Of a stretch of DNA of 64,000 nucleotides, positions 1 through 8,992 are shown in pieces. The stretch spans positions 4,092,001 to 4,156,000 of the forward strand of contig NZ_CP022989.1 of the NCBI RefSeq assembly GCF_002278075.1. Direction: 5' to 3'. Every line of letters begins with the position of its first letter. Positions within the stretch are counted from its first letter, which is position 1. This DNA comes from Paraburkholderia aromaticivorans (GTDB lineage Bacteria > Pseudomonadota > Gammaproteobacteria > Burkholderiales > Burkholderiaceae). The notes under the pieces are model-generated. The model saw only the letters and a program-made list of their open reading frames with translations, was not told the DNA's origin and ran no database searches. Made by a program: the position numbers and the translations under genes.

Positions 1-327
1 GCCGACTACATGAAAGATCCGGCACCGTATCTCGACCTGCCGGCGTTCTACCAAAAGAAACGCGACTTCTTCCGCGCCGGCCTCGCGAATTCCCGCTTCA
101 AGCTATTGCCGTGCACGGGCACGTACTTTCAGTGCGTCGACTATTCGGCGATCAGCGATTTGCCCGAAGCCGAATTCGCGCAGTGGCTGACCGGCGAGAT
201 CGGCGTGGCGGCCATTCCGGTTTCCGCGTTTTATCACGAGGCCCATGAGTCGGGCGTGGTGCGCTTCTGCTTTGCCAAGCAGGAAAGCACACTCGCCACC
301 GCGCTCGAGCGGCTGGCGCGGCTCTGA
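1..327 (+). CDS. PLP-dependent methionine aminotransferase, YbdL-like (C-terminal fragment)
   Basis: The reading frame is open from the window's first base, so only the last 108 residues are present and the true start lies upstream. The end matches the C-terminal small domain of class I/II aminotransferases of the YbdL/kynurenine aminotransferase type. Visible blocks are FQCVDYSAIS, FAQWLTGEIGVAAIPVSAF and VVRFCFAKQESTL, where RFCFAK carries the arginine that binds the substrate carboxylate. The family transaminates methionine and related amino acids with pyridoxal phosphate in the cytoplasm. The catalytic lysine is outside the window. The gene converges with the glutathione S-transferase gene, leaving about 97 bases with no clear terminator. 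Confidence 0.85.
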   Translation, partial: ADYMKDPAPYLDLPAFYQKKRDFFRAGLANSRFKLLPCTGTYFQCVDYSAISDLPEAEFAQWLTGEIGVAAIPVSAFYHEAHESGVVRFCFAKQESTLATALERLARL

Positions 328-424
328 CATGCCCCGCGCGATGCCGCGAACGATCCTCCGTTCCCTGCTATCGCGCGCAACGGTCCCGGCGTGCGCCCGC
401 TCGCCCGGGGCGAGGCAACCTCCG

Positions 425-1072
425 TCAAGCCGGGCGCGACGCCGCGATATACGCCTTGCGGTCCTCGGTGACACGCTGCGCGGCCGGTCTGGCATTGATC
501 GCTTTCACGTAGCTCTTCCAGTCCACACCGGCGTCGAGCAGAAAATCGCGACCATAGATGGTCTGCGTTGCCATGCCCACCAGCGGCAAGCTCACATACC
601 CGGCCGTATCCGCAACGCTGAAGCGCTCGCCGCTCAGATACGGGCCGAACTTCGCGATCCGTTTGAAGCCGGCAATATGATGCTCGAGCAGTTTCTCGAC
701 CCGTCCTTTGGTCGCCTCGGTCACGGTGCCGCCGAAGAACGCCTGCTTGTAGAGGTTGCGCGCGGTCAGTTCCAGATGCACGTCGACGAACATGATCAAC
801 TCGCGCTCCTTGGCCGCTTGCCAAGGGTCGGAGGAGAAAATCGCCTTGTCGGGAAAACGCGCGGCCAGATACTCGACAATGCATTGCGATTCACACAGAT
901 CGCCGTCTTCCGTCTGCAGGTAAGGCACCTTGCCGAGCGGCGAGTGCTCGAGCATGGCTTCTTCCTGACTCGGCAGCACCGAGACTTCCTCGAACGGAAT
1001 GCCGTGTTCGAGCAGCACGAACTTCACTTTGTTGTAGTAGTTCGAAAGCGCGAAACCGCACAGCTTGATCAT
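425..1072 (-). CDS. glutathione S-transferase family protein
   Basis: This is a 215-residue protein, the usual GST length. Residues 1-80 form the thioredoxin-like domain: an SNYYNKVKF active-site helix, the cis-proline motif GKVPYL (47-52) and the glutathione-binding ES pair (61-62). Residues 90-210 form the all-helical substrate domain. I chose the ATG beginning MIKLCGF because an AAGGAG Shine-Dalgarno lies 7 bases upstream. The frame stays open 16 codons further up but without a ribosome site. GSTs conjugate or exchange glutathione on electrophilic compounds in the cytoplasm, and the substrate cannot be read from sequence. The gene is divergent from the acyl-CoA operon and shares a 126-bp intergenic region with it. 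Confidence 0.88.
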   Translation of the reverse strand: MIKLCGFALSNYYNKVKFVLLEHGIPFEEVSVLPSQEEAMLEHSPLGKVPYLQTEDGDLCESQCIVEYLAARFPDKAIFSSDPWQAAKERELIMFVDVHLELTARNLYKQAFFGGTVTEATKGRVEKLLEHHIAGFKRIAKFGPYLSGERFSVADTAGYVSLPLVGMATQTIYGRDFLLDAGVDWKSYVKAINARPAAQRVTEDRKAYIAASRPA

Positions 1073-1153
1073 CGGGTGTCTCCTTCTTTCGGGTTGTATG
1101 CGACCGCTCGTGAATGTCAAAGCAGCGGTCTTCGATCAATCATCCAGCAAATT

Positions 1154-1176
1154 GCACGATCGTGCTATTCTAAAAT
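1154..1176 (+). promoter_or_regulatory. TetR-type palindrome and -10 element of the acyl-CoA operon
   Basis: GCACGATCGTGC (1154-1165) is a perfect 12-bp palindrome. It is followed by TAAAAT (1171-1176), a 5/6 match to the sigma-70 -10 box. No good -35 is present. A transcript starting about 7 bases after the -10 would begin near 1183, which leaves the GGAG at 1183-1186 inside the mRNA and favours the ATG at 1199. Perfect short palindromes of this type are typical TetR-family operators. Related sites lie at 10711 and 57287. Confidence 0.5.
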
Positions 1177-1198
1177 AACCATGGAGTCGAGCATCACA

Positions 1199-2764
1199 AT
1201 GACCTCTCGCCATTTCAGCATCGAGACTATCGGCATTGTAGGAACCGGAGCAATGGGCCGTGGCATTGCGCAGATTGCCGCACTGGCCGGCCTCACCGTG
1301 CGCCTGTACGACACCAATCCTGCTGCGATCGGCGCCGCACGCGACTATCTCGCCGAGACTTTCGCGAAGTTGACCGCTAAAGGCAAGCTCGACCAGGCCC
1401 GCTCGCTTGCCGCACTCGCGAATGTCAATGGCGCGCAGGCCATCGGCGAGTTGGCCGGTTGCGATCTGGTCGTCGAGGCCATCGTCGAAAAACTCGACGT
1501 CAAGCAGGCGCTGTTGCGCGAGCTGGAGACTGTTGTGAGCGGCCGCTGCATCCTCGCGTCCAACACGTCTTCGCTGCCCATCACGGCCATTGCCGCGGGC
1601 TGCAGCGATCCGTCGCGAGTGGTCGGTTATCATTTCTTCAACCCCGTGCCGTTAATGAGAGTCGTCGAAGTGATCGACGGTCTGCGCAGCGACCCCGCCG
1701 CGGGCGACGCGCTGATGGACCTCGCGCGCCGCATGGGCCACACGCCGGTGCGCGCGAAAGATATGCCGGGTTTCATCGTGAATCACGCGGGCCGCGGCAT
1801 GAATACCGAAGGCTTGCGCGTGGCGGGCGAAGGCGTGGCCAGCTTCGCCGAGATCGACCGCATCATGCGCGAGCAGGCGGGCTTTCGCCTCGGACCATTC
1901 GAATTGCTCGATCTGACGGCGCTGGACGTCTCGCATCCGGTAATGGAGTCGATCTACCACCAGTTTTATGAAGAGCCGCGCTTCACGCCGTCGCCCATTA
2001 CCGGCACGCGGCTCGCGGGCGGACTGCTCGGCCGCAAGACGGGTGAAGGCTTTTATCGCTATGCAGACGGCAAGCAGCAAGTACCTGCCGAAGCGCCCGC
2101 GCCGAGCGGACTGCCGGCCAGCGTGTGGGTCAGCAAGCGTTACCCGCAGGCGCACGACGCCGTGGTGCAGCTCATCGAAAAAGCCGGCGTGAAGCTCGAC
2201 GACGGCGCCACGCCTGAAGCGGGCTCGCTGATCGTCGTCACACCGTTCGGTCACGACGCGACCACGGCCGCCGTCGACGAAGCGCTCGACGCGAATCGCG
2301 TCGTCGCACTCGACGCGCTCTTCCCGCTCGTCGGCGCGCAACGCCGCACGTTGATGACAACGCCCGCCACCACGCGCGCCGCGCGCGACACGGCGCATGC
2401 GCTCTTTGCCGCCGACGGCGTTCCGGTCACCGTGATCCGCGACTCGACCGGCTTCGTTGCACAACGCGTGGTGGCAACCATCGTCAACATCGGCTGCGAC
2501 ATTGCGCAAAAACAGATCGCCACGCCGGAGGATATCGATCTCGCCGTGACGCTCGGCCTCGGCTATCCGCGCGGCCCGCTCGCCCTTGGCGACGCGCTCG
2601 GCTCGACCACCATTCTCGCGATACTGCGCAATATGTTCAGTGTGCTCGGCGATCCACGCTATCGTCCGTCGCCCTGGCTCGCGCGGCGAGCCCAACTTGG
2701 CCTCCCGCTGACCCAACGCGACGCGGCCGACCTCGACACGCACACCACGGAGACACAACAATGA
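1199..2764 (+). CDS. 3-hydroxyacyl-CoA dehydrogenase (PaaH/PaaC type)
   Basis: This is a 521-residue enzyme that oxidises 3-hydroxyacyl-CoA to 3-ketoacyl-CoA with NAD+. The N-terminal Rossmann domain has GTGAMG (15-20). The family signature HFFNPVPLMR carries the catalytic His145. A first C-terminal dehydrogenase domain (about 185-285) is followed by a second, degenerate one (about 400-480). That two-copy layout and the length of about 500 match the phenylacetate-type PaaH enzymes rather than the 280-residue monofunctional ones. An in-frame ATG at 1181 is possible, but it precedes the predicted transcription start. The stop overlaps the next ATG as ATGA, indicating translational coupling with the hydratase. 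No other paa genes are visible, so the physiological substrate is open. Confidence 0.9.
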   Translation: MTSRHFSIETIGIVGTGAMGRGIAQIAALAGLTVRLYDTNPAAIGAARDYLAETFAKLTAKGKLDQARSLAALANVNGAQAIGELAGCDLVVEAIVEKLDVKQALLRELETVVSGRCILASNTSSLPITAIAAGCSDPSRVVGYHFFNPVPLMRVVEVIDGLRSDPAAGDALMDLARRMGHTPVRAKDMPGFIVNHAGRGMNTEGLRVAGEGVASFAEIDRIMREQAGFRLGPFELLDLTALDVSHPVMESIYHQFYEEPRFTPSPITGTRLAGGLLGRKTGEGFYRYADGKQQVPAEAPAPSGLPASVWVSKRYPQAHDAVVQLIEKAGVKLDDGATPEAGSLIVVTPFGHDATTAAVDEALDANRVVALDALFPLVGAQRRTLMTTPATTRAARDTAHALFAADGVPVTVIRDSTGFVAQRVVATIVNIGCDIAQKQIATPEDIDLAVTLGLGYPRGPLALGDALGSTTILAILRNMFSVLGDPRYRPSPWLARRAQLGLPLTQRDAADLDTHTTETQQ

Positions 2765-3549
2765 GCGCCGAACTGCTGACCTCGCGCCCGACCGAAAGCG
2801 ACTCGACACTGGTTCTCACGCTGTCGAACCCCGGCGCGCGCAACGCGCTGCACCCGGACATGTACGCCGCCGGCATCGAGGCGCTCGACTCCGTGGAGCG
2901 CGATCCGTCGATCCGCGCCGTGGTGATTACCGGCGCCGACAACTTCTTCTGCGCGGGCGGCAATCTGAACCGCCTGCTGGAAAACCGCGCGAAAGACCCG
3001 TCCGTGCAAGCTCAGAGCATCGATCTGCTCGGCGAATGGATCTCGGCGCTGCGCCTTTCGTCGAAGCCGGTGATCGCCGCAGTGGACGGCGCCGCGGCCG
3101 GCGCGGGCTTCTCCCTCGCGCTCGCGTGCGACCTGATCGTTGCCTCGGACACGGCCAAATTCGTCATGTCGTATGCACGCGTGGGCCTGACCCCCGACGG
3201 CGGCGGCTCGTGGTTTCTCGCACAGGCCCTGCCGCGCCAGTTGGCCACCGAAGTGCTGATCGAAGGCAAACCGATCGGCGCGACGCGCCTGCATGAACTC
3301 GGCGTCGTCAACAAACTGGCCAGGACCGGCGCCGTGCGCGACGCCGCGGTTGCCTGGGCCGACGAGCTCGGCAAGATCTCGCCCAATTCGGTCGCGCGCA
3401 TCAAGGGCTTGATCGGCGCGGCCGGCACGCAGCCGCTCGCCGATCATCTGGTTGCGGAGCGCGACAATTTTGTCGCGTCGCTGCATCATCGCGAAAGCCT
3501 CGAAGGGATTTCCGCGTTCCTCGAAAAACGTGCTCCGGTGTATAAGTGA
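2761..3549 (+). CDS. enoyl-CoA hydratase/isomerase family protein (possible alternative oxepin-CoA hydrolase)
   Basis: This is a 262-residue crotonase-fold protein. The two oxyanion-hole segments are visible as FFCAGGNLNRL (about 62-72) and DGAAAGAGFSLALACDL (about 109-125), followed by VGLTPDGGGSWFLAQALPRQLATE. The family hydrates or isomerises enoyl-CoA esters. This subfamily (N-terminus reading LVLTLSNPGARNALHPDMYAAGI) is, as I recall, often named alternative-type oxepin-CoA hydrolase. It overlaps the dehydrogenase gene by 4 bases. Fatty or aromatic acyl-CoA degradation is inferred from its position. Substrate assignment from sequence alone is unreliable in this superfamily. Confidence 0.87.
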   Translation: MSAELLTSRPTESDSTLVLTLSNPGARNALHPDMYAAGIEALDSVERDPSIRAVVITGADNFFCAGGNLNRLLENRAKDPSVQAQSIDLLGEWISALRLSSKPVIAAVDGAAAGAGFSLALACDLIVASDTAKFVMSYARVGLTPDGGGSWFLAQALPRQLATEVLIEGKPIGATRLHELGVVNKLARTGAVRDAAVAWADELGKISPNSVARIKGLIGAAGTQPLADHLVAERDNFVASLHHRESLEGISAFLEKRAPVYK

Positions 3550-3555
3550 ACCTCA

Positions 3556-4287
3556 GTGACCGACAGGACCATGCCTGACTATCAACTGCCCAAACGCCGC
3601 CGCATCTTCCTGATGCGTCACGGCGACGTCACCTATTTCGACGGCTCCGGCCGCGCGATCGACCCCGAGACCGTGCCCCTGAACGCCAACGGTCGCGAAC
3701 AGGCCAGCGCGGCGGGCCGCGAGTTCGCCGCCCAGCAGATCCAGTTCGACCGGGTGATCGTCAGCGGCTTGCCGCGCACCGTCGAAACGGCGCGGCGCGT
3801 TCTCGCCGAGACCGGCCAGCAGATGGCACTGGAAATCGAGCCCGCGTGGGAAGAGATTCGCGGCGGCAAGCTCGGCAATATTCCGTTGCACGATATGGAG
3901 GCCGCTTTTCTCGGCGTGTTCGACGGCGTCGTGCCGGAAAGCACGCGCTTTCTCGACGGCGAGACCATTGGCGAGTTATTCGATCGTGTGCTGCCCGCGC
4001 TGGCTGCGTTGCGCGACGACACGTCGTGGGACACCGTGCTGCTCGTGCTGCACGGCGGTGTGAATCGCGCCATCCTGTCGCATGCGCTCACGGCAGGCGG
4101 CCGCACGTTCTTCGGACATCTGGCGCAAGCCACCGGGTGCATCAATGCGCTCGACGTGGGCGCCGCGCCGCGCGACTGGGTGCTGCGCACGATTAACTAT
4201 TCGCCGCCCTCGCCGCTTCATCGCGGCGTGCGCAATACCACGATGGAAATGCTCTACGCGCAATTCATTCAATACAAGCGTAGCTGA
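3556..4287 (+). CDS. histidine phosphatase family protein (phosphoglycerate mutase-like)
   Basis: A protein of up to 243 residues with the RHG catalytic motif near the N-terminus (IFLMRHGDVTYF). It also has the second histidine region VLLVLHGGVNRAILSHAL and an intermediate SGLPRTVETARRVL block, the canonical histidine phosphatase layout. The start is either the GTG at 3556 or the ATG at 3571, and neither has a strong ribosome site. Members hydrolyse phosphate esters through a phosphohistidine, and the substrate here is unknown. It sits 6 bases after the hydratase and 20 bases before the kinase-like gene, so it is cotranscribed. This cluster composition is one I associate with acyl-CoA catabolism in Burkholderiales. 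Confidence 0.85.
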   Translation: MTDRTMPDYQLPKRRRIFLMRHGDVTYFDGSGRAIDPETVPLNANGREQASAAGREFAAQQIQFDRVIVSGLPRTVETARRVLAETGQQMALEIEPAWEEIRGGKLGNIPLHDMEAAFLGVFDGVVPESTRFLDGETIGELFDRVLPALAALRDDTSWDTVLLVLHGGVNRAILSHALTAGGRTFFGHLAQATGCINALDVGAAPRDWVLRTINYSPPSPLHRGVRNTTMEMLYAQFIQYKRS

Positions 4288-4307
4288 ACCCGAACTGGAG
4301 GAGACAG

Positions 4308-5414
4308 ATGGTGCAAGCCACACAGACCGGCGAACCAGAACACCAACCGGATTATTCGGATTTCGAGGGCACGCGTGCGCTGAGCGAGCGGCAACGCTTC
4401 GACAGCGACGCGCTCGCCGCGTGGCTGGCCCAGCACGTCGACGGATTTGCCGGACCGCTCACGCTGGAGCAATTCGCCGGCGGGCAGTCCAATCCGACCT
4501 TCAAGCTGCTCACGCCGTCACGCGCGTATGTGATGCGCGCCAAACCCGGGCCGGCGGCGAAGCTGCTGCCGTCCGCGCACGCCGTCGAACGTGAATATCG
4601 CGTCATGCATGCGCTCGCCGACACCGATGTGCCGGTCGCGAAAATGCTCGCCTTGTGCGAAGACGAAAGCGTGATCGGCCGCGCGTTCTATGTGATGGAG
4701 TTCGTCGAAGGCCGCGTGCTGTGGGACCAGTCGTTGCCCGGTATGACGCCCGCCGAACGCGCCGCCATTTACGACGAGATGAACCGTGTGATCGCGGCGC
4801 TGCACAGCGTCGACGTGGCGGCGGTGGGTCTCGCCGATTATGGCAAGCCGGGCAATTACTTCGCGCGCCAGATCGGCCGCTGGAGCAAGCAGTACGTCGC
4901 ATCCGCGACCGAGCCGATCGACGCCATGCAGCGCCTGATCGAATGGCTGCCGCAGCATATCCCGGCCGAAACGGGCGAGCGCGCTTCGATCGTGCATGGC
5001 GACTACCGGCTCGACAATCTGATCTTTCATCCTCGAGAACCGCGCGTGCTCGCCGTGCTCGACTGGGAGTTGTCGACGCTCGGCGATCCGCTCGCCGACT
5101 TCGCCTATCACTGCATGGCGTGGCACGTCGATCCGACGCAATTCCGGGGGATCGCGGGCCTCGATTGGGCCGCCTTGGGCATTCCCGACGAAACTGAGTA
5201 CGTGGCGCGCTATTGCCAGCGCACCGGCTTCGAGATTCACGGCGACTGGAATTTCTATCTGGCGTACAACATGTTTCGCATCGCCGCGATCCTGCAAGGG
5301 ATCATGAAACGCGTCGTCGACGGCACCGCGGCCAGCGCCCAGGCGCTCGACGCCGGCCGCCGTGCGAAGCCGATGGCCGAACTCGCCTGGCGCTACGCGC
5401 AGAAAGTGCGCTGA
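4308..5414 (+). CDS. phosphotransferase family protein (APH / ACAD10-kinase-like)
   Basis: A 368-residue protein of the aminoglycoside phosphotransferase/choline kinase fold. The nucleotide loop region is [13 protein letters not shown]. The catalytic loop is [11 protein letters not shown] (His230 onward), and the metal-binding aspartate is in [18 protein letters not shown]. The closest named relative is the kinase domain of ACAD10/ACAD11, which in animals and bacteria acts with acyl-CoA dehydrogenases on 4-hydroxy acids. The next gene is an acyl-CoA dehydrogenase of the matching type, so a kinase-dehydrogenase pair acting on hydroxy-acyl-CoA is plausible. A GGAGGAG ribosome site precedes the start by about 7 bases. 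True antibiotic resistance function is unlikely in this context. Confidence 0.87.
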   Translation: MVQATQTGEPEHQPDYSDFEGTRALSERQRFDSDALAAWLAQHVDGFAGPLTLEQFAGGQSNPTFKLLTPSRAYVMRAKPGPAAKLLPSAHAVEREYRVMHALADTDVPVAKMLALCEDESVIGRAFYVMEFVEGRVLWDQSLPGMTPAERAAIYDEMNRVIAALHSVDVAAVGLADYGKPGNYFARQIGRWSKQYVASATEPIDAMQRLIEWLPQHIPAETGERASIVHGDYRLDNLIFHPREPRVLAVLDWELSTLGDPLADFAYHCMAWHVDPTQFRGIAGLDWAALGIPDETEYVARYCQRTGFEIHGDWNFYLAYNMFRIAAILQGIMKRVVDGTAASAQALDAGRRAKPMAELAWRYAQKVR

Positions 5415-5494
5415 CCGGAGTTGCGCGCTGCGTCGCGCGTCTGGTCGCGCCCCGAACAAACGTCGTCCGTTACCCGTTATCCGCGAGGTCTTAC

Positions 5495-6754
5495 ATGAAT
5501 TTCGATTACACCCCGAAGGTTCAGGCGTTGCGCGAGAAACTGCTCGCCTTCTTCGACGAGCACATCTATCCGAACGAGCAGGCGTTCTACGCGGAGATTG
5601 CACGCAATCGCCAGAACGGCAACGCGTGGCTGCCGACCGAACTGATCGAACAACTCAAGCAGAAGGCGCGCGACGCGGGCTTGTGGAATCTGTTCCTGCC
5701 TGAATCCGTGCGCGGCGCCGGCTTGACGAATCTCGAATACGCGCCGCTGTGCGAGATCATGGGCCGCGTGCCCTGGGCGCCCGAGGTGTTCAACTGCAAC
5801 GCGCCCGACACCGGCAACATGGAAACGATCGAACGCTACGGCAGCGAGGACAACAAGCGCGAGTGGCTCGAACCGCTGCTGCAAGGCCAGATCCGTTCGG
5901 CGTTTCTGATGACGGAACCCGAGGTGGCGTCGTCGGATGCGACCAATATTCAGACCAGCATCGTGCGCGAGGGCGACTACTACGTGATCAACGGCCACAA
6001 ATGGTGGTCGTCCGGCGCGGGCGATCCGCGCTGCAAGATCTATATCGTCATGGGCAAGACGGATCCGCAGGCGCCGCGCCACCAGCAGCAGTCGATGATT
6101 CTGGTTCCCGCCGACGCCACCGGCATCACCGTGCACCGCCCGCTCACCGTCTTCGGCTACGACGACGCGCCGCACGGGCACATGGAAATCACGCTCGATA
6201 ACGTGCGCGTACCCGCCACCAACATGCTGCTCGGTGAAGGCCGCGGGTTCGAGATCGCGCAGGGCCGACTCGGACCGGGACGCATCCATCACTGCATGCG
6301 CCTGATCGGTCTTGCTGAACGCGCACTCGAATTGATGTCGAAACGTTCGCTGCAGCGTGTCGCGTTCGGCAAGCCGGTTGCCGCGCAAGGCGTCACGCAG
6401 GAGCGTATTGCCGAAGCCCGCTGCATGATCGAGCAGGCGCGTCTGCTTACCCTGAAAACGGCCTACATGATGGACACCGTCGGCAACAAGGGCGCACGTG
6501 GCGAGATCGCCATGATCAAGGTCGTCGCGCCGAACATGGCGTGTCAGGTAATCGACTGGGCAATCCAGGCGCACGGTGGCGGCGGTGTCTGCGACGACTT
6601 CCCGCTGGCGTATGCCTATGCGTGCGCACGAACCCTGCGCTTCGCCGACGGTCCCGACGAGGTGCACCGCAATGCGATCGCCAAACTCGAACTTGCGCGT
6701 TATATGGATGCGGGCGCAGCGGCTCGTGTGGAGACGCCGATTACGCGGGTTTGA
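5495..6754 (+). CDS. acyl-CoA dehydrogenase (ACAD10/11-like)
   Basis: This is a 419-residue flavoprotein. The start is the ATG at [20 protein letters not shown], with GAGG about 7 bases upstream; the frame is open further upstream without support. FAD-binding and substrate blocks are visible: [54 protein letters not shown] and [34 protein letters not shown]. The enzyme introduces a trans-2 double bond into acyl-CoA and passes electrons to ETF. The subfamily with [10 protein letters not shown] is the one usually found beside the APH-like kinase, as here. It is the last gene of the plus-strand operon, followed by a shared terminator. Confidence 0.92.
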   Translation: MNFDYTPKVQALREKLLAFFDEHIYPNEQAFYAEIARNRQNGNAWLPTELIEQLKQKARDAGLWNLFLPESVRGAGLTNLEYAPLCEIMGRVPWAPEVFNCNAPDTGNMETIERYGSEDNKREWLEPLLQGQIRSAFLMTEPEVASSDATNIQTSIVREGDYYVINGHKWWSSGAGDPRCKIYIVMGKTDPQAPRHQQQSMILVPADATGITVHRPLTVFGYDDAPHGHMEITLDNVRVPATNMLLGEGRGFEIAQGRLGPGRIHHCMRLIGLAERALELMSKRSLQRVAFGKPVAAQGVTQERIAEARCMIEQARLLTLKTAYMMDTVGNKGARGEIAMIKVVAPNMACQVIDWAIQAHGGGGVCDDFPLAYAYACARTLRFADGPDEVHRNAIAKLELARYMDAGAAARVETPITRV

Positions 6755-6830
6755 GGTCGAACAGGTTTGAGGCGCGGCGCAAAACGCGAGACATCGATTT
6801 CGCCGCGACATCTGGATCCGCAAAAACAAA

Positions 6831-6863
6831 AAGCGCGAGCCGGCATGACTGCCGCACGCGCTT
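6831..6863. terminator. bidirectional hairpin between converging acyl-CoA operons
   Basis: AAGCGCG (6831-6837) pairs with CGCGCTT (6857-6863). An inner stem CGGCA/TGCCG closes a TGAC loop. A-rich sequence flanks the left arm, so the minus-strand transcript ends in a U-rich tail. It separates two convergent operons and can serve both. Confidence 0.7.
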
Positions 6864-6887
6864 CTTTGACACCCGTGCACCGAACCA

Positions 6888-7364
6888 CTAGAAATAGTGC
6901 CGCGTAATGAACTCCGCGACACACACCGGCCGCTCGTTACCCTGCCGTTCCAGCGTCACCGTCCAGATCACTTGCACACCGTTGTTATCCACTTCGGCAA
7001 TGGACTCGACCGCGAATCTGGCGCGCAACCGCGAGCCTACCGGTACCGGCGAGGTGAACCGCACGCGATTCAATCCGTAATTGACGCCCATGCGCTGTTC
7101 GAGCGCCACCGTTTTATTGAGCAGGGCCGGAATCAACGACAGCGTGAGGAAGCCATGCGCAATGGGACCGCCGAACGGCGACTCGCGCCGCGCCCGTTCC
7201 GGGTCGACGTGAATCCACTGATGATCGCCGGTCGCTTCGGCAAAACGATCGACGCTCGCCTGGTCCACGGTCAGCCATTCGCTAACGAGCGGCTCGGCGC
7301 CCACCAACGCGTGCAAGGCGGCGGCGCCGCCGAACGTTGCGGCAGGTGCCGCATTGCCCGTCAT
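6888..7364 (-). CDS. MaoC family dehydratase (R-specific enoyl-CoA hydratase-like)
   Basis: A 158-residue single hot-dog-fold protein. The hydratase-2 motif is visible as FAEATGDHQWIHVDPERA, containing the catalytic Asp and His, followed by PIAHGFLTLSL. These proteins hydrate trans-2-enoyl-CoA to (R)-3-hydroxyacyl-CoA. The start ATG (7364) overlaps the stop of the preceding MaoC gene as ATGA, so the two are translationally coupled and may form a heteromer. The frame continues 29 codons upstream, but that sequence lies inside the upstream gene. It is the last gene of the minus-strand acyl-CoA operon. Confidence 0.87.
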   Translation of the reverse strand: MTGNAAPAATFGGAAALHALVGAEPLVSEWLTVDQASVDRFAEATGDHQWIHVDPERARRESPFGGPIAHGFLTLSLIPALLNKTVALEQRMGVNYGLNRVRFTSPVPVGSRLRARFAVESIAEVDNNGVQVIWTVTLERQGNERPVCVAEFITRHYF

Positions 7365-7819
7365 GACGCGGCACCCGGATTGCGCAGGCCGAACAGTCCC
7401 TTCGAGCGCACCGTGATCACCGTTTCTCCGTGCTGATTGATGCCTTCCCACTGCGTCGATACGATGCCGCGATCCGGCTTGCTCTCCGAAACGCGTTTAT
7501 CGAGCACGGCGTTCATCATGGTGATCGTGTCGCCAACCCGCACCGGCTTCAACCAGCGGATTTCGTCGATACCGGGCGAGCCCATCGACGTGGAACCCGC
7601 GAATGCGTTGCGCACCAGCATGCCCATCATGACGGAACACGTGTGCCAGCCACTCGCGACCAAGCCCCGGAACGGCGATTCGGCGGCCGCGGCTTCATCC
7701 ACGTGGAACGGCTGCGGATCGAACTTCTGTGCAAACTCGACGATCTCTTCATGCGTGAACGTGTGCTTGCCGATTTCGATGCTCGTGCCGACTATCAAGT
7801 CCTCGTAACTCAAACCCAT
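7361..7819 (-). CDS. MaoC family dehydratase
   Basis: A 152-residue hot-dog-fold protein. It carries a MaoC-type motif, FAQKFDPQPFHVDEAAA, in which FDPQPFHVD holds the Asp/His pair, followed by GLVASGWHTCSVMMGML. A strong AAGGAGAT ribosome site lies 6 bases before the ATG. It is coupled through ATGA to the second MaoC gene, and paired MaoC genes often encode the two subunits of a heteromeric enoyl-CoA hydratase. The surrounding genes point to hydration of an enoyl-CoA formed by the two acyl-CoA dehydrogenases upstream. The natural substrate is unknown. Confidence 0.87.
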   Translation of the reverse strand: MGLSYEDLIVGTSIEIGKHTFTHEEIVEFAQKFDPQPFHVDEAAAAESPFRGLVASGWHTCSVMMGMLVRNAFAGSTSMGSPGIDEIRWLKPVRVGDTITMMNAVLDKRVSESKPDRGIVSTQWEGINQHGETVITVRSKGLFGLRNPGAAS

Positions 7820-7854
7820 CGTCGTATCTCCTTTTATTCGAATCTAGCGGCCGA

Positions 7855-8982
7855 TCAGGCTTCGGCCGTGACGAAGCCGGGCAGCGCGGCGAACCGCGCG
7901 AGATGATGATCGACATCGCCCAATGTGGTTTCGATGATAGCAAGTCGTTTAAAAAGATGCGCCGCGGCCACTTCGTTCGTCACGCCCATGCCGCCGTGCA
8001 ACTGAACCGCCTGCTGACCGACGAAGCGCGCGGCCTGGCCGACCCGTGCCTTCGCGGCGGAAACCGCGCGGCGACGTTCGTCGACATCCGCGCTGGTGTA
8101 GCGCATGGCGGCCAGATACGTGACGGAACGCGCCTGCTCGGCGTGAATCAGCATCTCGACCATGCGATGCTGCAAGGCCTGAAAACGCGCGATCGGCTGA
8201 CCGAACTGCTGGCGCGTCTTCGTGTAGTCGACGGTGGCGAGGTTCAAGGCGTCGAGCGCGCCGATCGCCTCGGCGCACAAGAGCACCGTGCCGTAGTCCG
8301 CAATGTGTTCGAGCGCGGCCGCGCCGGCGTGTTGGCCGGCAAGCCGGCGCGCAGGCGTGCCGTTGAACTCGAGTGTGGCGGCACGTTGTCCGTCGATCGT
8401 GCGGTAGTCCGTCATCTTGACGCCGGCCGCGTTGCGCGCCACGACGTAGAGCGCGATCTCGCCATTCAGCCGCGCCGGCACGATCCAGTGGTCCGCTTGC
8501 GCGCCGTGCAGCACGACCGACTTCGTGCCGGCCAAGGTCTGCTGCTCGCCCTGCCCGCTTGCGGTTGTCTCGACCGCGAAGAGGTCGTAGCGGGCGTGCG
8601 GTTCGTGAAATGCCACGGCCAGTTTGATCTCACCCAAAGCTGCACGTTCGAGCAGCAACGCGTCCTCGCCTTCTCCATTGCCCGCGAGGCGCAATGCTTC
8701 GATGCCGACTGCGGTCGCCCAATACGGCTCGACGACCAGCGCGCGGCCGAGCTCCTGCATAACCACCAGCATGTCGATCGGGCCGCCGTTGAAACCGCCT
8801 TGCGCTTCCGGCACCGGCAGCGCCGTCAGGCCCAACTCAGCGAACGCGGCCCAATGCGCGTCCGACACGCCGGCTTCCGATCGCACGATCGCCTGGCGCG
8901 CTTCGAAGCCGTAGCTCTTGTCCAGATAGCGGCGCAGCGCGTCGGCGAATTGCTGTTGTTCGTCGTTGAATGTGAAGTCCAT
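7855..8982 (-). CDS. acyl-CoA dehydrogenase family protein (FadE-like, smaller subunit type)
   Basis: A 375-residue acyl-CoA dehydrogenase-fold protein. The N-terminal alpha domain begins MDFTFNDEQQQFADALRRYL. The C-terminal domain contains TRQQFGQPIARFQALQHRMVEM and QAVQLHGGMGVTNEVAAAHLFKRL. The middle beta domain is divergent and lacks an obvious FAD-contact motif, as in the partner subunits of heteromeric dehydrogenases such as the actinobacterial FadE pairs. It starts 11 bases after the stop of another acyl-CoA dehydrogenase gene, with a GAGGAG ribosome site. A two-gene acyl-CoA dehydrogenase heteromer is therefore plausible by inference. Confidence 0.88.
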   Translation of the reverse strand: MDFTFNDEQQQFADALRRYLDKSYGFEARQAIVRSEAGVSDAHWAAFAELGLTALPVPEAQGGFNGGPIDMLVVMQELGRALVVEPYWATAVGIEALRLAGNGEGEDALLLERAALGEIKLAVAFHEPHARYDLFAVETTASGQGEQQTLAGTKSVVLHGAQADHWIVPARLNGEIALYVVARNAAGVKMTDYRTIDGQRAATLEFNGTPARRLAGQHAGAAALEHIADYGTVLLCAEAIGALDALNLATVDYTKTRQQFGQPIARFQALQHRMVEMLIHAEQARSVTYLAAMRYTSADVDERRRAVSAAKARVGQAARFVGQQAVQLHGGMGVTNEVAAAHLFKRLAIIETTLGDVDHHLARFAALPGFVTAEA

Positions 8983-8992
8983 GCGCCGCTCC

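Noticed and set aside
1181..1198. Start of the hydroxyacyl-CoA dehydrogenase at the ATG at 1181
   Set aside because: It lies upstream of the predicted transcription start and has no ribosome site, while the ATG at 1199 is preceded by GGAG. Not fully excluded.
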